Positions 59,822 through 64,000 of a stretch of DNA of 64,000 nt are shown here, piece after piece. The notes under the pieces are model-generated. The model searched no databases. It was not told the origin of the DNA and was given only the letters and a program-made list of their open reading frames with translations. The stretch's first letter is position 1, and each line of letters starts with the position of its first letter. The translations under genes and the position numbers were made by a program. The stretch lies in contig NZ_JACEFA010000003.1 of the NCBI RefSeq assembly GCF_014083865.1, positions 1 through 64,000 on the forward strand. Reading direction: 5' to 3'. Source of the DNA: Paraliobacillus salinarum. Its GTDB lineage: Bacteria > Bacillota > Bacilli > Bacillales > Amphibacillaceae.

Positions 59822-59863
59822 TTAAAATAAATAGAAATTATTACATAAGGAGTCATATCATAC

Positions 59864-60718
59864 ATGAAATTAATTGCTACAGATTTAGATGGAACATTAT
59901 TAAATGAAAATGGCGAGGTCAGCGAAAGAAACGCACAAGCATTAAAGACAGCTATGACACAAGGCGTTCAAGTTGTTGTAGCAACAGGTAGATCCTATCA
60001 ATCAGCAAACAAAGCAATTCAAGCAGTAGGATTAAACCTTCCAATCATAAGCTTAAACGGAGCAAGCATGTACAATGTACTTGGGGAAAATTTAAAAAGT
60101 ATTTCACTTTCCAAACACTCAAGTCGTAAAGTTGTAGAGCAATGTCAATCCAACGAAATATATTTTGAATTATATACAAATAAAGGTGTACTTTCACCTG
60201 ATCGCTCACAATTTGTTGAAGTGATGGTTAATATTATGCTATCAGCCAATCCGACCATGTCACAAGAAGAAATAGAAAAGCGTGCAGAATTACGTTTTCA
60301 GGAAGAAGATTTTAGTGTAGTTACTGATTTCCAATCGGTCATTGATGACGAGTCTATCGATATCTATAAGGCTTTAGCTTTTTCATTAGAAGCAGACATT
60401 CTAGATCAAATTAGAGCGACATTTACTGAGAAAGATAATATTGTTATAACTTCTTCAGGGCATGACAACCTTGAGTTCAATCATCCGGACGCGCAAAAAG
60501 GTATTGCTTTATCATTATATGCGGAAGAGAAAAATATTGATATGAAAGATGTAATGGCCATTGGAGACAATTTCAATGACCTTTCCATGCTAGAAGTCGC
60601 AGGACACAGTGTAGCAATGGGAAATGCAGACCAAGCAATTAAGAATGCTTGTAAAACAATTACAGCGAAAAATAGTGAAGATGGTGTCGCTATAGCAATT
60701 GAGAAACGATTATCCTAA
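59864..60718 (+). CDS. Cof-type HAD phosphatase
   Basis: A 284-residue HAD hydrolase of subfamily IIB. Motif I IATDLDGTLLN (Asp8, Asp10), motif II VATGRSYQSA, motif III Lys in HPDAQKGIALSLY and motif IV IGDNFNDLSML are all present. The cap domain spans about 80-190 and includes the SHNLEF-like DNLEFNHPDAQ hinge. Family members act on sugar phosphates, pyridoxal phosphate or FMN; YwtE-like is the closest layout but the assignment is not firm. AAGGAG lies before the ATG. Not an obvious paralogue of the 47.8 kb HAD gene beyond the family motifs. Confidence 0.87.
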   Translation: MKLIATDLDGTLLNENGEVSERNAQALKTAMTQGVQVVVATGRSYQSANKAIQAVGLNLPIISLNGASMYNVLGENLKSISLSKHSSRKVVEQCQSNEIYFELYTNKGVLSPDRSQFVEVMVNIMLSANPTMSQEEIEKRAELRFQEEDFSVVTDFQSVIDDESIDIYKALAFSLEADILDQIRATFTEKDNIVITSSGHDNLEFNHPDAQKGIALSLYAEEKNIDMKDVMAIGDNFNDLSMLEVAGHSVAMGNADQAIKNACKTITAKNSEDGVAIAIEKRLS

Positions 60719-60856
60719 CTTTTATTAATTCAACAATGTAACATGTTTATGAGTAACATAAGCTTTCATACGATCTTTTTTTAGCAAGTAACACATATTT
60801 ATCAAGACTGATCAATTCAAGAACAGTAATTCCATAAATATAGACATACGCCCGCA

Positions 60857-60883
60857 ACACAAACGGATACCTTACATAGATTA
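60857..60883 (+). promoter_or_regulatory. Predicted SigK/SigE-type promoter of the YjcZ gene
   Basis: AC at 60857-60858, a 16-base spacer and CATAGATTA (60875-60883) fit the mother-cell sigma factor K pattern (AC-16-CATANNNTA). It is 33 bases before the start of a YjcZ-family sporulation gene. Confidence 0.45.
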
Positions 60884-60915
60884 TAGTAGTCAAGACAGTA
60901 AGGTGGTGAAAAAAT

Positions 60916-61038
60916 ATGGGTTACTATGGCGGTTGCTGCCCTCCACAACAAGGTTATGGTTATGGTGCTGGTGGTGGATTTGCGTTAATTGTAGTTTTAT
61001 TTATTTTGTTAATCATTGTCGGTGCATCTTTTTATTAA
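60916..61038 (+). CDS. YjcZ family sporulation protein
   Basis: A 40-residue protein [20 protein letters not shown] followed by [21 protein letters not shown] Gly/Tyr/Cys-rich head and a single C-terminal membrane helix ending in ASFY/F is the YjcZ signature; such proteins are associated with sporulation. AGGTGGTG precedes the ATG at 8 bases. A mother-cell-type promoter is predicted upstream and a strong terminator lies downstream. It is too short for many gene finders. Confidence 0.9.
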   Translation: MGYYGGCCPPQQGYGYGAGGGFALIVVLFILLIIVGASFY

Positions 61039-61050
61039 AATCAATTAAGC

Positions 61051-61092
61051 AAAAGTGGCAAAAAGAAAATTTATTTCTTTTTGCCACTTTTT
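61051..61092. terminator. Bidirectional terminator between YjcZ gene and glpD
   Basis: AAAAGTGGCAAAAAGAAA (61051-61068) pairs with TTTCTTTTTGCCACTTTT (61074-61091). Confidence 0.92.
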
Positions 61093-61127
61093 CTATTTAC
61101 TCGATTACCACATACAACTTTGTGGAT

Positions 61128-62780
61128 TTAAACTGCATGGTCTGCTTCATATAATAACTGGTCTAATTCCTGTGTGTATTGTTCTTTCGCTTGATTAGAC
61201 CAACTGAATGTATCACTCATTTTATTAATAACCGCTTCTTTTTTCTCTTTGACCCAATTGATATCAAAGAACAATGCGCCTGTTCTACGAATAAAGAAAT
61301 CGACTGGTTTACAGGTCGCTTCGTGCATAATACTATATTGTAGCATCGCAGAAGTCACAGGATCTAAAATATCCTTTTGTGCCAATGCACGCTGGTAATA
61401 ATCTAAGAACACTGGTACATTTGAACCGTATCGTTGAACAAGCATAGCAGCGTGATCATTCGTTAGGCCAAGTTCTTCTCCTTTTAATATCTGTTCCTGT
61501 TTATATTTTTCAAATCCTTCAGATCCGTTTACGTCACCACCAGATATAGGCAGGTGTTTCGTATTACTTTTATCATACATAATTCCGTTTTCTTTCACTA
61601 TTTTATCGCAAATTACTTCTACCACATCTTCTGCCATTTTGCGATAACCTGTTAATTTTCCACCTGCAATAGAAACAAGTCCAGTATCTGATTCGAAAAT
61701 TTCATCTTTTCGAGATATCTCGGAGGGGTCCTTACCTTCCTCAGCAATTAACGGACGTAAGCCGGCCCAACTAGATTCAATATCATCGACAGAAATTTTC
61801 TGATCCGGAAACATAAATGCAATAGAATTCAACACATAATCACGATCAGATTTCGTTACTGTTGGATGGGAAATATCACCTTCATAAACCGTATCTGTCG
61901 TACCTACGTATACTTTACCTTCCCTTGGGATAGCAAACACCATCCGACCATCTGGAGTGTCAAAATAAATAGCTTGCTTTAGCGGAAAACGTGATTGATC
62001 AAAGACAAGATGAATCCCTTTCGTTAAACGCAATGTTTTTCCTTTTTTCGATTTGTTTTTTTCTCGAATATCATCTACCCATGGACCAGCAGCATTAACA
62101 ACATGGCTTGCTTTAATGTCATATGTTTCACCAGTTAATTGATCAACAACAGCTACTCCACCTACACGCCCATCTTGATACAATAGATTAGACACTTTTG
62201 CATAATTTAATGCAAGTGCCCCTTTCTCTACAGCTTTCTTCATTACTTCTATTGTTAGTCGAGCATCATCTGTTCGATATTCTACATAATATCCCGCACC
62301 TTTTAAGCCATCTTCTTTTAACGTAGGTTCATAATTAATTGTTTGTTCCCGACTTAGCATTTTTCTTCGTTCTGATTTTTTTACACCTGCTAAAAAGTCA
62401 TAGACACGCAAACCAACATTTGTTGATAACGGTCCGAACGTACCGCCCTTATAGAAAGGTAGCATCATCCATTCGGGTGTTGTTACATGTGGCCCATTTT
62501 CATAAACAATTGCTCGTTCCTTTCCGACCTCAGCTACCATCTTCACTTCAAACTGTTTTAGATAACGTAGCCCTCCATGGACAAGCTTAGTAGAACGACT
62601 AGAAGTTCCTGCAGCAAAATCCTGCATTTCTAATAGTCCTACCCTCAACCCTCTAGTAACAGCATCAAGCGCGATACCCGCGCCTGTAATGCCACCACCA
62701 ATAACAATTAAATCTAATTTATTCGACTGCATTTGTTGGTACATTTGTTGACGATCTTCTTGTAAACTTGAGAAGGTCAT
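61128..62780 (-). CDS. glpD: Aerobic glycerol-3-phosphate dehydrogenase
   Basis: A 550-residue membrane-associated FAD enzyme that oxidises glycerol-3-phosphate to DHAP and feeds electrons to menaquinone. The dinucleotide-binding motif DLIVIGGGITGAGIALDAV is near residue 24. SSRSTKLVHGGLRYL, NAAGPWVDDI and SIAGGKLTGYRKMAED are further family blocks; the C-terminal DAO_C domain contains the HEATCKPVDFFIRRTG motif. The gene follows glpK by 29 bases on the same strand. GGGGGAC precedes the ATG. Confidence 0.95.
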   Translation of the reverse strand: MTFSSLQEDRQQMYQQMQSNKLDLIVIGGGITGAGIALDAVTRGLRVGLLEMQDFAAGTSSRSTKLVHGGLRYLKQFEVKMVAEVGKERAIVYENGPHVTTPEWMMLPFYKGGTFGPLSTNVGLRVYDFLAGVKKSERRKMLSREQTINYEPTLKEDGLKGAGYYVEYRTDDARLTIEVMKKAVEKGALALNYAKVSNLLYQDGRVGGVAVVDQLTGETYDIKASHVVNAAGPWVDDIREKNKSKKGKTLRLTKGIHLVFDQSRFPLKQAIYFDTPDGRMVFAIPREGKVYVGTTDTVYEGDISHPTVTKSDRDYVLNSIAFMFPDQKISVDDIESSWAGLRPLIAEEGKDPSEISRKDEIFESDTGLVSIAGGKLTGYRKMAEDVVEVICDKIVKENGIMYDKSNTKHLPISGGDVNGSEGFEKYKQEQILKGEELGLTNDHAAMLVQRYGSNVPVFLDYYQRALAQKDILDPVTSAMLQYSIMHEATCKPVDFFIRRTGALFFDINWVKEKKEAVINKMSDTFSWSNQAKEQYTQELDQLLYEADHAV

Positions 62781-62809
62781 TTTGTTGTCCCCCTTATGAA
62801 CATCTGTAA

Positions 62810-64000
<1,191 letters not shown>

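Noticed and set aside
60903-61154. 83-codon frame overlapping the YjcZ gene
   Set aside because: Out of frame with the YjcZ signature, runs into the terminator and the glpD end; tryptophan-rich composition is an artefact of the Gly codons read in another frame.

Overview
The window is AT-rich bacterial chromosome, densely packed on both strands. It comes from an endospore-forming Bacillaceae (Firmicutes). The evidence is a SpoVAC-SpoVAD-SpoVAEb cluster, a YjcZ-family small protein, a Spo0E-like phosphatase, B. subtilis-type yku/yky genes, strong GGAGG ribosome binding sites with frequent TTG/GTG starts, and a Leu-type T-box in front of an ilvBNC-leuABCD operon. A relative of Oceanobacillus, Virgibacillus or Gracilibacillus is plausible, but the sequence alone does not settle the genus. 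No rRNA, tRNA or CRISPR array was seen. The only mobile DNA is one end of an IS3-family element at the left edge, plus a stand-alone holin/endolysin pair.

Layout. 1-228: end of an IS3 element. 0.25-4 kb: heterodimeric ABC exporter. 4-11.4 kb: MscS channel, YkuS, the acetyl-type diaminopimelate genes (ykuR, dapH and, 3 kb away, patA), the c-di-AMP-binding CBS protein CbpB, YkyB, a patatin-like hydrolase and a Spo0E-like protein. 11.5-15.3 kb: two unrecognised exported proteins and a forespore-type lipoprotein-spoVAC-spoVAD-spoVAEb operon. 15.3-19.3 kb: YogA-like oxidoreductase, holin/amidase pair, Ktr-type K+ transporter. 19.3-28 kb: CodY-like sites, promoter, T-box and ilvB-ilvN-ilvC-leuA-leuB-leuC-leuD. 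28-35 kb: 6-phosphogluconolactonase, a GntR-ABC-ECF sigma operon, a DUF2975/XRE pair and a DUF5392-like gene behind a manganese (yybP-ykoY) riboswitch.

35-41 kb: AraC regulator, APC-family permease and a GH2 beta-galactosidase, with a cre site. 41-44.4 kb: polar amino acid ABC transporter and an M20 hydrolase, with ARG-box-like sites. 44.4-50.7 kb: exonuclease, YeeI, NDH-2, HAD phosphatase, LacI regulator and a run of tiny conserved genes (YjzC, DUF1659, DUF2922, YvrJ). 50.7-57 kb: metA, two tandem GH13 alpha-glucosidases, rlmN, csp. 57-64 kb: K+/H+ antiporter, HAD phosphatase, YjcZ protein, glpD and the 3-prime part of glpK.

The genes fall into themes: lysine/DAP and branched-chain amino acid synthesis; sugar scavenging under LacI/CcpA-type control; K+ and c-di-AMP homeostasis (CbpB, Ktr, RCK_C antiporter, MscS); and sporulation. 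The points most worth a second look are the Mn riboswitch controlling a DUF5392-like gene, the amino-acid-type permease translationally coupled to a beta-galactosidase, the ECF sigma gene without an anti-sigma gene inside a GntR/ABC operon, and an intact-looking amidase gene with no standard start codon.
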